Positions 46,302-56,504 of a DNA stretch of 64,000 nt are shown one piece after another (positions within the stretch are counted from its first letter, which is position 1; the number at the start of each line of letters is the position of its first letter). Position numbers and translations under genes: made by a program. This DNA comes from Acinetobacter sp. MB5 (GTDB taxonomy: Bacteria > Pseudomonadota > Gammaproteobacteria > Pseudomonadales > Moraxellaceae), in contig NZ_POVU01000003.1 in the NCBI RefSeq assembly GCF_003261585.1, positions 1 to 64,000 of the forward strand, in the 5' to 3' direction. The notes below the pieces were generated by a model. The model was given only the letters and a program-made list of their open reading frames with translations, did not search any database and had not been told where the DNA came from.

Positions 46302-48602
46302 TTAATTACCTTGCACCAAACGGCGTGCACTAATAATTCCTGGTTGTTGCTCAAGACGGGCGAGCAAGCGTGATAACTGCGCCAAACCTTTGACTTCAAT
46401 CAATAATTTCATATTTGCAATACCATCTGCTTCAGAAATGGTATTCACTTGGCGAATATTGATTTGATCCGAAAAAATGACTTGCGTTAAGTCACGCAAC
46501 AAGCCACGACGGTCATACGCCTCAATCACAATCTGGACACTCTGACCACGTGTTGGTTGTAATTCCCAATCCGCTTCAACAGCACGTTCAGGCTCTTGAA
46601 GAATCATACGCACATAGTCTGGGCATTGTAGCTTGTGAATACTCACACCACGATTCAGCGTGATATAGCCACCAATTGGCTCGCCATGTACAGGCTGACA
46701 GCACTGAGCAATATGCAGTTCTACATTGTCCAGACCATCAATCAGAATTCCATGCGCCGATAAAGTATGACTCGCACGTGGATTCAGCGCAGGTTTTAAA
46801 ACCAGTTCAGGCTCATCCTGATCCAGTTTCATGTGACGATTGACCTGATTCATCAGGGCATGCAAGCTAATATCACCACTCACCAGACCAATCAGAATGT
46901 CATCACCTGATTTGACATTAAAATGACCACAATAGTCATTTAGATCAATACTTTTTGGATGAATCGCCAGACGTTGCAACTCTTTGGTGAGTAGCTCACG
47001 CCCAACTTCCAAGTTCTTGCTACGATCTTGCTGTCTAAACCAATGGCGCAACTTGTCACGTGCACGTGAGGTTTTAATATAACCTAGAGAACTTACCAAC
47101 CAGTCACGGTTTGGCTCACGGTCTTTCTTGGTTAAGATCTCAACCTGTTCACCTGTTTTCAAGGCATAGGTTAAAGGTACATAACGCTGATTGACGCGTG
47201 CGGCATAGCAGTGGTTCCCCACTTGGGTATGCACATGGTAGGCAAAGTCTAAAACGGTTGAACCACGTGGTAACTCTTTAATGTCACCATCTCGGCTAAA
47301 GACATAGATTTTTTCAAAGTCATCAAAGTCTTGTAACTTGTCAAAATCATCTTCATCTTTGGGATGCGCACTGGTTTCGTTACGTTCCTGATAATGCTCA
47401 AGTACCGCACGTAACGAATGCAAACGATGATTGAACGAGAAGTCGGTATTTTTCGACCCTTCTTTGTAGTTAAAATGCGAACAAACACCTAACTCGGCTT
47501 CGTTGTGCATTTCATGCGTACGAATTTGTACTTCGAGTGATTTGTTTTCTGCAATCACTGCGGTATGCAAAGAGCGATAACCATTGGCTTTCGGATTGGT
47601 AATATAGTCATCGAACTGATGCGGGATATGCCGCCAAATCTGATGAACAATCCCGAGCACGTGATAACACTCAGGCACATCTTTCACCAATACCCGTAGT
47701 GCACGAATATCGTATAACTGGTCAAAGCTGAGGTTCTTACTCTTCATTTTACGGTAGATCGAATAAATATGTTTCACCCGACCTGTAATTTCCGCATCAA
47801 TCCCGTCATTCGCCAGCTCAGTCTTGAGCTGATTGATGACTGACTGAATATACTGCTCACGCTCCAAGCGCTTTTCATTGAGTAATGTCGCGATTTCTTT
47901 ATAACGATCTGGCGCCAAAAAGCGAAATGCCAAATCTTCCAGTTCCCACTTGAGCTGAGCAATGCCTAAACGATGCGCCAGCGGTGAGTAAATGGTTAAA
48001 ATCTCGCGGGCAACCCGTTCCTGACGTTCTTTTGGTGATTTTGCCAGTTCACGCAGTTCGTAAGTACGTTCTGCAAGTTTAATCAGAACGACGCGCACAT
48101 CCTCCGTGACCGAAATCAGCATTTTATAAATGCCTGTCAGATGCTCGCGTTGGTTATTATTAAAGTGGTCTTCTAAGCGCTTGTTCTTTTCAATCAGCTC
48201 AGATAACTTACCCATCGACAACGTGCCCTTGACCAGACTGAGGACACCTTCACCATAACGTTGCTGAACTTCGTCCAGTGTGGTGACACCTTCACGCACA
48301 CTTCGATAGAGCAACGCGGCGATTAATGTATTTTCATCGACATGCAAATGCGCCAAAATGTTTGCCATACCAATACCAGTGGCAAAGGTATTACTGCGGT
48401 GATTTACCGTAGTTTCTAATTCTTTTTGTAGCGTTAGCCTTGCGACCTCTTCCAATGTGGTCAATTTCGCCCCATCCAAATGGTGGCGTACGCGCTCAAG
48501 CCAATCTGCTAAATCGTTTTGCGCTTGTAGGGCATGTTCGACAGTCGTTTCTTCTGACAACTGAGTGAGTCGTTCAGGTAACTGCTCACGTACTGTGACC
48601 AT
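46302..48602 (-). CDS. relA: GTP pyrophosphokinase (stringent response)
   Basis: A 766-residue (p)ppGpp synthetase activated on stalled ribosomes. The N-terminal HD hydrolase domain is degenerate: the usual HDxxED position (about 95-105) reads LLYRSVREG, so it cannot hydrolyse. The synthetase domain has the RYKD-type region (VLVKDVPECYHVLG) and the GYRSLHTAV motif. TGS (RDGDIKELPRGSTVLDFAYHVH) and C-terminal ACT/RRM-like regulatory domains follow. TAGGAGATAGGT precedes the ATG. It is 20 bases after rlmD; the order rlmD-relA-mazG matches that of E. coli and Pseudomonas. Confidence 0.95.
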   Translation of the reverse strand: MVTVREQLPERLTQLSEETTVEHALQAQNDLADWLERVRHHLDGAKLTTLEEVARLTLQKELETTVNHRSNTFATGIGMANILAHLHVDENTLIAALLYRSVREGVTTLDEVQQRYGEGVLSLVKGTLSMGKLSELIEKNKRLEDHFNNNQREHLTGIYKMLISVTEDVRVVLIKLAERTYELRELAKSPKERQERVAREILTIYSPLAHRLGIAQLKWELEDLAFRFLAPDRYKEIATLLNEKRLEREQYIQSVINQLKTELANDGIDAEITGRVKHIYSIYRKMKSKNLSFDQLYDIRALRVLVKDVPECYHVLGIVHQIWRHIPHQFDDYITNPKANGYRSLHTAVIAENKSLEVQIRTHEMHNEAELGVCSHFNYKEGSKNTDFSFNHRLHSLRAVLEHYQERNETSAHPKDEDDFDKLQDFDDFEKIYVFSRDGDIKELPRGSTVLDFAYHVHTQVGNHCYAARVNQRYVPLTYALKTGEQVEILTKKDREPNRDWLVSSLGYIKTSRARDKLRHWFRQQDRSKNLEVGRELLTKELQRLAIHPKSIDLNDYCGHFNVKSGDDILIGLVSGDISLHALMNQVNRHMKLDQDEPELVLKPALNPRASHTLSAHGILIDGLDNVELHIAQCCQPVHGEPIGGYITLNRGVSIHKLQCPDYVRMILQEPERAVEADWELQPTRGQSVQIVIEAYDRRGLLRDLTQVIFSDQINIRQVNTISEADGIANMKLLIEVKGLAQLSRLLARLEQQPGIISARRLVQGN

Positions 48603-48622
48603 ACCTATCTCCTATTATCGTG

Positions 48623-50020
48623 TCATTCATTATCGTCGTTCATCAATTCTATTTTCTCAAACAAGGTAATCGACTCGACATGACCTGTATGAGTAAACAT
48701 ATCCATGACGCCTGCTTTTTTCAGCTGGTATCCCTGTTGTATAAGAATAGCAGCATCACGGGCAAGCGTGGCAGGATTACAAGAGACATAAACAATGCGT
48801 TTCGCATTAAAGTTAGAAATATAATGCATAACTTGCTCTGCCCCCGAACGCGGAGGATCAATCAATAATGCATCAAATCCTTGTTTTGCCCAAGTTTGTT
48901 GTGAAAAATCTTTTGTTAAATCATGTGAATAAAAACTTAATTGCATAAGCCCATTATGCAATGCGTTTTCTGTACCACGCTGAACCATGTCATCACTGCC
49001 TTCCACAGCAACCACTTGTCCACTCTGACCTACACAACGTGCCAGTGGTAAAGAAAAGTTTCCTAGACCACAAAATAAATCCAGCACGCGCTCACCTTGC
49101 TGCAACTCAAGCAATTCACATGCCAATTCTACCATTTGTGCGTTTACCGTGGCATTTACTTGTGTAAAATCTGACGGGGCAAACGCAAAATCGACATCAA
49201 AAGCCTCTAAACGATAGTGCAACCGCATTGGCTGCTTGGCATCGACCCGATGAATACTGTCCGTTCCTTCAGGTTGCAGATACAACTGCCAATGATTTTT
49301 TTGCGCAAAATCTAAAAGTTTTTGAACATCTGGTTGAATTAAAGCTTTGGTATGACGTAACAATAATGCAACTTCATCATCTCCCATTGCCAATTCTATA
49401 TGACCAATATCCGCTTTGCCTTTTAGACTTTGGAGTAATTTTTTCAATTCAGGTAAAGATTGGTCGAGTTTTTGATCAAGCACAGGACAATGCTGAATAT
49501 CAATTAAGCGATTGCTTTGACGCTCTCGAAATCCCATCACCAATTGCTGTTTTTTTGGAATATAACGCACCCCGATCCGCGCACGGCGACGATAGTCACT
49601 GCGTTGTGAACGAATTGGTTCAAGCCAAACTTCGGGTTCAATCCCCGCAAAGTGTTGTAAATGTGATGCCAACACCTGTTGCTTGAAACGAATCTGCTCA
49701 TCGGGATGCATGTGCTGCAAATTACAGCCACCACAATGCTGAAAATGCGGGCACATCGGCTGAATACGATGTTCAGACGGTTCTGATAACAACTCAAGCG
49801 TATCGGCTTCTTCTAAGCGTTTCACCTGATGCGTAATTTTTGCCTTGACCTGTTCATTCGGCAAAGCAAACTGAATAAAGACCTTCTTGCCATGCTTGTG
49901 TGCGGGATGTCCTCGTTGCACATCATAATGGGCAATCCCTCGTCCCTCGTGCGATAACGATTCCACATGAAAAGTGTAAACTTCCGAAGAAGCGCTGCGA
50001 GTTTGGGCGTGCTGTTTCAA
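48623..50020 (-). CDS. rlmD: 23S rRNA (uracil-C5)-methyltransferase RlmD
   Basis: A 465-residue methyltransferase of the TrmA/RumA family that methylates U1939 of 23S rRNA. An N-terminal TRAM domain ([11 protein letters not shown]) is followed by Fe-S cysteines [15 protein letters not shown], then the SAM domain ([16 protein letters not shown]) and catalytic region [11 protein letters not shown] with the nucleophile C in [13 protein letters not shown]. There is no ATG: TTG 50020 has AGG 9 bases upstream, and TTG 50026 is also in frame. It is 10 bases after the exonuclease gene. Confidence 0.93.
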   Translation of the reverse strand: MKQHAQTRSASSEVYTFHVESLSHEGRGIAHYDVQRGHPAHKHGKKVFIQFALPNEQVKAKITHQVKRLEEADTLELLSEPSEHRIQPMCPHFQHCGGCNLQHMHPDEQIRFKQQVLASHLQHFAGIEPEVWLEPIRSQRSDYRRRARIGVRYIPKKQQLVMGFRERQSNRLIDIQHCPVLDQKLDQSLPELKKLLQSLKGKADIGHIELAMGDDEVALLLRHTKALIQPDVQKLLDFAQKNHWQLYLQPEGTDSIHRVDAKQPMRLHYRLEAFDVDFAFAPSDFTQVNATVNAQMVELACELLELQQGERVLDLFCGLGNFSLPLARCVGQSGQVVAVEGSDDMVQRGTENALHNGLMQLSFYSHDLTKDFSQQTWAKQGFDALLIDPPRSGAEQVMHYISNFNAKRIVYVSCNPATLARDAAILIQQGYQLKKAGVMDMFTHTGHVESITLFEKIELMNDDNE

Positions 50021-50030
50021 AAACAAAAAC

Positions 50031-50849
50031 CTAATCTTGAACTGGGAAAAAATGAGAACTAAATGGCGTGTATTGAGCAGTTTTCTGCCACTGTGCCAAA
50101 AAGTCTTGCTGCTGAGGTTGGGTCGTCAAATACTGAATGGTATTATCAATCAACTGACGGTGATCTTCTGCTAAAAGCTGCCCTTTGAGCAGCATCCAGC
50201 GCAAGTAAATCAACCATGTATTTAATACATCGCCTTCGCAATACTGGGTCAATTCAGCCCATGCCTGCTGACGAATCTGTTCAGGCACCAAATAACCCGC
50301 GCCTTGACGTTTACCTGGAAAACCGAGCAACTGGGCAATATCATCCAGTTTCTGGAAATTACGTCCATTAAACATCGCCATCACATCCATCAGATCGACA
50401 TGTTGATGATGGTAGCGGTTTTGATAGTTGTTAAAGCGCTTTTGACTGTCGATTTCCCCTTGATCAAACAAGGCAGGCGCTGACAGACCGTGATACATGG
50501 CGCGGAACAAAATCACAGGTAAATCAAACTGCGAACCATTCCAACTCACCAAAACAGGATGGCGCTTTTCAAAAATCGAGAGAAACTTTTGCAATATGGT
50601 TGCTTCAGAATCATGCTCACGGCTAAATGAAAACAGTTTCAAGCCTTTTTCATCAATCCACAAACCTGAAATACACACGATTTCATGCAATGGAATCCGC
50701 TGAAAATCCGTACCATGTTCCTGACGACGCAATTTATTTAAAGCCTGTTGCAAGTCATCTTGTGACAAATCCTGCAACTGATACAAATGCGCTCCCGCAT
50801 TTAAATCGGTAATGGTTTCAATATCGAATACTAAAACGGGTAAGCGCAT
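50031..50849 (-). CDS. Predicted 3'-5' exonuclease (PolB-type DnaQ domain)
   Basis: A 272-residue protein with the DEDD exonuclease fold related to that of B-family polymerases. ExoI is VFDIETITD (residues 7-15), ExoII is [18 protein letters not shown], and ExoIII-like residues lie near [15 protein letters not shown]. No polymerase domain is present. Proteins of this type (DUF-type DNA_pol_B_exo2) are widespread but not well characterised. It lies between cysM (gap 9) and rlmD (gap 10) in one minus-strand run. Confidence 0.85.
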   Translation of the reverse strand: MRLPVLVFDIETITDLNAGAHLYQLQDLSQDDLQQALNKLRRQEHGTDFQRIPLHEIVCISGLWIDEKGLKLFSFSREHDSEATILQKFLSIFEKRHPVLVSWNGSQFDLPVILFRAMYHGLSAPALFDQGEIDSQKRFNNYQNRYHHQHVDLMDVMAMFNGRNFQKLDDIAQLLGFPGKRQGAGYLVPEQIRQQAWAELTQYCEGDVLNTWLIYLRWMLLKGQLLAEDHRQLIDNTIQYLTTQPQQQDFLAQWQKTAQYTPFSSHFFPVQD

Positions 50850-50858
50850 GCCATCTCT

Positions 50859-51788
50859 CTATTCTTGATCATCTACGGAAAATAAGCCTGTAGACAGGTA
50901 ACGGTCACCACGGTCACAGATAATGCAGACAATCACGGCATCAGGTTGTTCTTCGGCAATCTTTAACGATGCCCATACAGCGCCGCCCGATGAAGTTCCT
51001 GCACTAATACCTTCAACACGCGCCAATTTACGCATGGTTTTTTCCGCTTCAATCTGTGGAATATCAATAATGCGGTCAATACGTGAAGCATCAAAAATTG
51101 TAGGTAGATATTCTTTCGGCCAGCGACGAATCCCTGCAATGCTGGAACCTTCTTCAGGTTGCAAACCGACAATTTGAATCTCTGGATTTTGTTCTTTTAA
51201 ATATTTAGACACACCCATAATCGTGCCTGTCGTGCCCATCGCACTGACAAAATGCGTGATTTTTCCAGCAGTTTGTTGCCAGATTTCTGGGCCAGTGGTG
51301 AGGTAATGCGCTTCAGGATTATCTAGGTTACCAAACTGGTTGAGCACCAGACCTTTACCCTCTTGCTGCATCTGCATTGCCAAATCACGCGCGCCTTCCA
51401 TGCCTTGCTGCTGCGTCACTTCGATGAGTTCAGCACCATAAGCCGACATTGCATCTTTACGTTCTTGGCTCATGTTATTTGGCATGATCAGCTTCATTTT
51501 GTAGCCACGCATCGCAGCCACCATTGCCAAGGCAATCCCTGTATTACCACTGGTCGCTTCAATCAGGGTATCGCCTGGTTTGATTTGCCCGCGTTTTTCA
51601 GCCTGCATAATCATATTGTACGCAGGACGATCTTTAACCGAACCTGCTGGGTTATTACCTTCCAATTTCGCAAGTACCGTGGCGTTGGTATGACAGGCTA
51701 AACGCTGTAAACGAACCAATGGGGTTTTGCCAACATAATGATCTAACAAGAATTCATCTGCGAAAAAGTCTGGATTGTAATTACTCAT
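50859..51788 (-). CDS. cysM: Cysteine synthase B
   Basis: A 309-residue PLP enzyme that makes cysteine from O-acetylserine and sulfide or S-sulfocysteine from thiosulfate. The PLP lysine is in AGSVKDRPA (K near 49). The phosphate-binding loops EATSGNTGIALA and AMGTTGTIMG and the substrate segment GISAGTSSGGAV are intact. ATG 51788 has AAGGTG upstream; the in-frame ATG at 51881 would add a non-conserved tail. It heads the cysM-exo-rlmD-relA-mazG unit opposite gacS, a pattern known in Pseudomonas. Confidence 0.95.
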   Translation of the reverse strand: MSNYNPDFFADEFLLDHYVGKTPLVRLQRLACHTNATVLAKLEGNNPAGSVKDRPAYNMIMQAEKRGQIKPGDTLIEATSGNTGIALAMVAAMRGYKMKLIMPNNMSQERKDAMSAYGAELIEVTQQQGMEGARDLAMQMQQEGKGLVLNQFGNLDNPEAHYLTTGPEIWQQTAGKITHFVSAMGTTGTIMGVSKYLKEQNPEIQIVGLQPEEGSSIAGIRRWPKEYLPTIFDASRIDRIIDIPQIEAEKTMRKLARVEGISAGTSSGGAVWASLKIAEEQPDAVIVCIICDRGDRYLSTGLFSVDDQE

Positions 51789-51937
51789 GATATGCACCTT
51801 GATCGAGGTGGGCATATTGTATGAAAAAAACCAGTTTACTGCACCCATTTCGCTATTTTTTCTGAAAATCATGAAAGCCATAACTCACTTAAGAAAGCGT
51901 GCTAATATGCGAAAGTTGGGGAAAAAATCATATTGGT

Positions 51938-54736
51938 ATGGCAAAACTGAAAAAATCTTTATTACAACGGCTACAACTCAACCATGCATATGGACAGTTG
52001 GTTGCACTTATTTTTATTCCAATTGCCATTATTGCTGCAGTTGGCAGTATCTTAGTCATTCAAGAAACTTCAGCTTCTGCTCGCAGCCAACAACGCCATG
52101 TTGCGATTGCGATTTTATCCCGCTATCAAAAAACAGCTGAGCTTTTAGCATATACCGTTGAAAAAGAACCCAAACTACAACCTAAAGCGCGCAATATCCT
52201 CATGCGCATGCTCAATGAGCCTTATTTACAACGCGCTGCACTCTTACAAGCCGATGGAACAGTCTTACTGAGTATTGGCTACCAACCTCAACTCCAATGG
52301 CCAAAAATAAATACCAACAGCACGTTTATCGGGCCAATTCATTTTCATCACAATACGATTTATGCAGCCAAGGTTTCCCCGACAGGCGCAAAACCTGCTT
52401 GGCTAGTCATTGAACTCGATAACAAGCCTTTAGAGATTGCCCATTATCGGGTGATTACCGTCCTGTTAATTACGGTATTTATCACATTATTATTACTAAT
52501 GATGTGTCTAAATTTCTATTCACGGCGCTGGATTGCACCACTGTATGAAATGCGCATGCTGTTACAGCGTTTAAATGCTGACAATCTTGACCAATTGGTT
52601 GCAGTCAACAGTAGCGGTGAATTGCGTTATTTACAAAAAGATCTTTCAAATACGCTTAAACGTTTGCATTACAGTTTTTTAGAGCTGCGCGACCATACAG
52701 AACAAACTGAAGATGACTTACGTCGTACTCTTGACACACTTGAAGTGCAGAACATTACCTATCGTCAGGCACGTGACCAAGCAGTTTCAGCCAACCAGTC
52801 AAAATCGGTCTTTTTGGCCAATATCAGCCATGAACTGCGTACACCGCTCAACAGTATTGATGGCTTTATCCATTTAATGCTGCGTCAAAACAATCTGAGT
52901 AATGATCAGAATTTGTATTTACAAACTATTCGTAAATCTTCTGCTCATCTGCTCGCACTGATTAATGACGTTCTCGATTTTTCTAAAATTGATGCAGGAA
53001 AACTCGAACTCGAAACTGCACCTTTTGAGCTTGAAGATGCCATGTTCGATGTCATGGACATGCTCTCCCCCCTAGCATCTCAAAAAAACATTAATATTGC
53101 GTTTTACTTTGCCAATGATTTACCACAAGAAGTCATCGGTGATGTATTACGTTTCAAACAGATTTTAACCAACCTGATTTCCAACGCGATTAAGTTCACC
53201 CCAGAAGGTGAAATTATTGTGCGTGCGCGGATGGAGCATGATGACTTTGGTGAATGCACCATTCACTTTAGTGTGCAAGACAGTGGCATTGGCGTCAGTG
53301 GCAATGACCGTAAAAAACTGTTTGAGTCATTCTCACAAGGCGATGCCTCAGTGACCCGTCAATTTGGTGGTACAGGTTTAGGTCTCGCGATTTCCAAACA
53401 GCTTGTGCATTTAATGCATGGTCAAATCGGCTTTGAAGATAACCAAGAACGTGCACCGACAGAAAAAGGCTCGACTTTCTGGTTTACGGCCAAGTTTAAA
53501 GTGGATGATGAGCAAGATTCGCCAACCATCGACTTTAGCCATGTGCATGTGGTGTCGTTTTTATCACACCCTGCGACAGCCAATATTTTCCGTCATTATT
53601 TGGAAAATTATCACGCCAACCATACCGAAGCATTCTCATTGCTAGATTTGTTTAGCCGCTTGCATCACTTACCAACCGATGAATATACATGGGTGGTGGT
53701 CGATCATGGTGGAGACACACATGCTCTTCTCAAGGAAATTCGCACCCGTTATCAGGGACATTTAGCGGTTTATGGCTACCAGATGTCGCTTGAGCCGAAT
53801 ATTTTAAGCGAATCTCGTGCAACCCCGCTCTATCAACCCCTCAGTCGTAGTGCCCTGATTCAGCTATTGAGCAATCAAATCAATTTTGAAGAAGAAGATA
53901 AAGAATCTTTCGATGGTCAAGGTTTACATGTCTTGGCAGTCGACGACCATTTACCGAACCTGATTGTGCTTGAAGCCTTACTCGGTGAACTGAATGTCAC
54001 CACCACCAAAGCACTGAGCGGGCAAGATGCACTCAACCTGATTCAGCAGCGTTTAGACAAAAAGCAAAAGCCATTTGATTTAATCTTTATGGATATTCAA
54101 ATGCCTGTGATGTCTGGAATTGATACCACGCGCGCCATTCGCTCTTTGGAATCTACACTTGAAAATGTGCGCTTCCCGATCATTGCTTTGACCGCACATG
54201 CGCTTGCGGATGAAAAACAAAAACTGCTTGCGGTGGGTATGGATGACTATGTTTCAAAACCGATTCAGATTGAACAGCTCATCCAGATCTTAACCCAATA
54301 CACCAAACAGCAATTTACTGAAAATACCAACAAGCCTGCACAAAATTCAGCGATTGAGACCCTTGATCCTGAAATTTTAGATTGGCAACAAAGTTTGCAA
54401 CTTGCTGCCAACAAAGAAGATTTAGCGCTCGATCTGTTGCAAATGCTGGTGGATAGCTTTAAGACTGAGCTAAATGAAATGCAACAATTGATTGAGCTGG
54501 AGGATTTTCCTCAACTCGAACACGTGCTACACAGACTCTATGGTGCAACGCGTTATGTGGGCGCACCTAAACTTCAGCAAGTCTCGGGTGAGTTTGAGCA
54601 ATTTGTCTCTATTTTGCGTAAAGAGCGCCGTGTTGCAGATGATGCTTTCATTCAAGATGTACTCAAACACTTCGATGAACTCACCTTGGTCATTAGCCAA
54701 ACTGAGCATGCCGCACAAAGCATTTTGCATAAGTGA
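51938..54736 (+). CDS. gacS: Hybrid sensor histidine kinase GacS/BarA
   Basis: A 932-residue unorthodox sensor kinase that controls GacA and the Rsm small RNAs. Layout: first transmembrane helix about 20-42, periplasmic loop, second helix about 172-192, HAMP, kinase core with H298 (ANISHELRTPLNS), ATP-binding N-box NLISNAIKF and G-box GGTGLGLAISKQ, receiver domain with D719 (FDLIFMDIQMPVMSG), and HPt domain with H865 (LHRLYGATRYVG). A second region near 535-650 resembles a degenerate receiver. ATG 51938 is chosen by the known N-terminus MAKLKKSLLQRLQLNHAYG; an earlier in-frame ATG (51899) lacks it. No ribosome site is strong here. Confidence 0.94.
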   Translation: MAKLKKSLLQRLQLNHAYGQLVALIFIPIAIIAAVGSILVIQETSASARSQQRHVAIAILSRYQKTAELLAYTVEKEPKLQPKARNILMRMLNEPYLQRAALLQADGTVLLSIGYQPQLQWPKINTNSTFIGPIHFHHNTIYAAKVSPTGAKPAWLVIELDNKPLEIAHYRVITVLLITVFITLLLLMMCLNFYSRRWIAPLYEMRMLLQRLNADNLDQLVAVNSSGELRYLQKDLSNTLKRLHYSFLELRDHTEQTEDDLRRTLDTLEVQNITYRQARDQAVSANQSKSVFLANISHELRTPLNSIDGFIHLMLRQNNLSNDQNLYLQTIRKSSAHLLALINDVLDFSKIDAGKLELETAPFELEDAMFDVMDMLSPLASQKNINIAFYFANDLPQEVIGDVLRFKQILTNLISNAIKFTPEGEIIVRARMEHDDFGECTIHFSVQDSGIGVSGNDRKKLFESFSQGDASVTRQFGGTGLGLAISKQLVHLMHGQIGFEDNQERAPTEKGSTFWFTAKFKVDDEQDSPTIDFSHVHVVSFLSHPATANIFRHYLENYHANHTEAFSLLDLFSRLHHLPTDEYTWVVVDHGGDTHALLKEIRTRYQGHLAVYGYQMSLEPNILSESRATPLYQPLSRSALIQLLSNQINFEEEDKESFDGQGLHVLAVDDHLPNLIVLEALLGELNVTTTKALSGQDALNLIQQRLDKKQKPFDLIFMDIQMPVMSGIDTTRAIRSLESTLENVRFPIIALTAHALADEKQKLLAVGMDDYVSKPIQIEQLIQILTQYTKQQFTENTNKPAQNSAIETLDPEILDWQQSLQLAANKEDLALDLLQMLVDSFKTELNEMQQLIELEDFPQLEHVLHRLYGATRYVGAPKLQQVSGEFEQFVSILRKERRVADDAFIQDVLKHFDELTLVISQTEHAAQSILHK

Positions 54737-54749
54737 CTGACGTGTCAAT

Positions 54750-54782
54750 CTGCCGAGTGACTAGCTCTGTTACACTCGGTAG
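54750..54782 (+). other. Hairpin after gacS, no T tract
   Basis: CTGCCGAGTG at 54750-54759 pairs with CACTCGGTAG at 54773-54782 with one G-U across a 13-base loop. It lies 14 bases past the gacS stop. There is no run of T, so I cannot call it an intrinsic terminator. Confidence 0.5.
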
Positions 54783-54808
54783 ATATTGACCTCAGGATGA
54801 AGCTCAAC

Positions 54809-55609
54809 ATGTCTTTACTACGCATTGAAAACAGCAATAATATCGTCACCGTCTATCTCAACCGTCCAGATAAACGCAATGCCATGAGCTTTGCCTTGCT
54901 GAAAGAACTTTATGAGACAGCACAGCGCTTGCGTCGCGATCGCCACGTTCGTGCTGTGATTTTGACAGGTGAAGCACAGGTCTTTAGCGCAGGCATTGAC
55001 CTGAGCGATTTAAACTCTCCCAAACAACGAGCTTTCGCCTTATGGGAACTGGTTAAACCCCAGCAAAGTTTGTTTCAAAAAGCATTTTTGGTCTGGCAGC
55101 AACTTCCCGTTCCTGTGATTGCCGCACTGGAAGGCTATTGCTTTGGTGCAGGCATGCAACTGGCTTTGGCCGCAGATATCCGCATTAGCCATCCAAATAC
55201 CCAGTTTTCAATTATGGAAAGCCGTTGGGGTCTAGTACCCGACATGGGACTTACCCAGTCTCTTAAAGGGTTAGTCAGTATTGACCTCGCCAAAGAACTG
55301 ACCTTTAGCGCTCGAATTTTTGATGCTCCCTACGCCAAACAAATTGGGTTAGTCAGTCATCTTGATGAATCACCATTGCAACGTGCACAAGCTCTAGCAG
55401 AAGAAATCGCGACTCGCTCACCCGATGCTGTCATGGCAGCCAAATCTGTACTCAACAGCATGCTGCATCAACCGCTAAAAACGGCTTTACGCAGTGAAAA
55501 AATTTGGCAACTCAAGCTAATTCTTGGTAAAAATAGTCGACTTGCTCGGCTCAAAGACAAAGCACCCGAAACTGTCTACCTCAAACGACAATTTCAAGAT
55601 TCAATATAG
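54809..55609 (+). CDS. Enoyl-CoA hydratase/isomerase (crotonase) family protein
   Basis: A 266-residue crotonase-fold protein. The oxyanion-hole segments IDLSDLN near residue 68 (SAGIDLSD) and the ALEGYCFGAGMQLALAADIRI loop are intact. The usual catalytic acids of hydratases are partly replaced: the loop after MESRWGLVPD keeps an acidic D but not the typical E-x-x-G-E pattern, so it may be an isomerase or another crotonase. ATG 54809 is chosen with GAAG upstream; ATG 54797 lies 12 bases earlier. It is 9 bases before the next gene, so the three genes from here may be one unit. Confidence 0.82.
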   Translation: MSLLRIENSNNIVTVYLNRPDKRNAMSFALLKELYETAQRLRRDRHVRAVILTGEAQVFSAGIDLSDLNSPKQRAFALWELVKPQQSLFQKAFLVWQQLPVPVIAALEGYCFGAGMQLALAADIRISHPNTQFSIMESRWGLVPDMGLTQSLKGLVSIDLAKELTFSARIFDAPYAKQIGLVSHLDESPLQRAQALAEEIATRSPDAVMAAKSVLNSMLHQPLKTALRSEKIWQLKLILGKNSRLARLKDKAPETVYLKRQFQDSI

Positions 55610-55619
55610 AGAATAAACA

Positions 55620-56501
55620 ATGACTGGATGTCCACAAAAAATCGCATTTCTGGGAATGGGCTTAATGGGTAGCCGCATGGCAAGCCGACTATTGGCAGCA
55701 GATTTTGAAGTCGCTGTCTGGAATCGCAGTCCTGCCGCCTGTCTGCCTTTAATCGAACAAGGTGCAAGCCAACTTAACTTGCAGCACATTGCAGATTATC
55801 CTGTGATTTTGGTTTGCCTTGCCGATGATACTGCGGTTGAACATGTCTTTGAACAGATTCAACCGTATTTGCAAGCGGGTCAAATCATGGTGGATTTCTC
55901 TAGCCTATCAGTCAATAAAACCCTTGAACTGGCAAAACTTGCAGCCGAACAGCAGATCATTTGGATTGACTCGCCTGTTTCAGGCGGAACCGCAGGCGCA
56001 GAACAAGGCAGCTTAGTAATTTTTGCAGGTGGCGATGCTGAGATCATTACGCGACTCCAACCGCTTTATGCAGCGCTTTCACAACGGGTCACACGCATGG
56101 GTAATGTTGGAACAGGTCAAGCCACCAAAATCTGTAACCAACTGATTGTCGCAGCAAATAGCACACTGATTGCCGAGGCCGTTGCACTGGCAGAACACGC
56201 TGGCGTGGATACTCGACTTCTCGCGCCTGCCTTAGCCAATGGTTTTGCCGACTCCAAGCCCTTTCAAATTTTAGCGCCACGTATGGCAACTGCCCAGTAT
56301 CAACCTGTACAATGGAAAGTACAAACCCTCAGTAAAGACCTACAAAATGCCGTGTCTTTAGCACAGCAATACCATTTAGATATTCCAGTTGCAGAGCGTG
56401 CATTACAACAACTGAAAAACCACCAGCAACAGGGTTATGCTGAACAGGATTTATCAACGATTATTGAGCAGGTAAAACAACCTGCTACGGCGGAGGAATA
56501 A
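55620..56501 (+). CDS. Beta-hydroxyacid dehydrogenase (GlxR/GarR-like)
   Basis: A 293-residue NAD(P)-dependent reductase of the 3-hydroxyisobutyrate/tartronate semialdehyde type. The Rossmann motif FLGMGLMGSRMASRL starts the protein. DSPVSGGTAGAEQGSL is the substrate-binding signature, and KICNQL carries the catalytic lysine (K171 in this family). The substrate is not proven: tartronate semialdehyde is likely because a hydroxypyruvate isomerase homolog lies 3 bases downstream. Glyoxylate carboligase (gcl) is absent from the window. Confidence 0.85.
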   Translation: MTGCPQKIAFLGMGLMGSRMASRLLAADFEVAVWNRSPAACLPLIEQGASQLNLQHIADYPVILVCLADDTAVEHVFEQIQPYLQAGQIMVDFSSLSVNKTLELAKLAAEQQIIWIDSPVSGGTAGAEQGSLVIFAGGDAEIITRLQPLYAALSQRVTRMGNVGTGQATKICNQLIVAANSTLIAEAVALAEHAGVDTRLLAPALANGFADSKPFQILAPRMATAQYQPVQWKVQTLSKDLQNAVSLAQQYHLDIPVAERALQQLKNHQQQGYAEQDLSTIIEQVKQPATAEE

Positions 56502-56504
56502 AAC

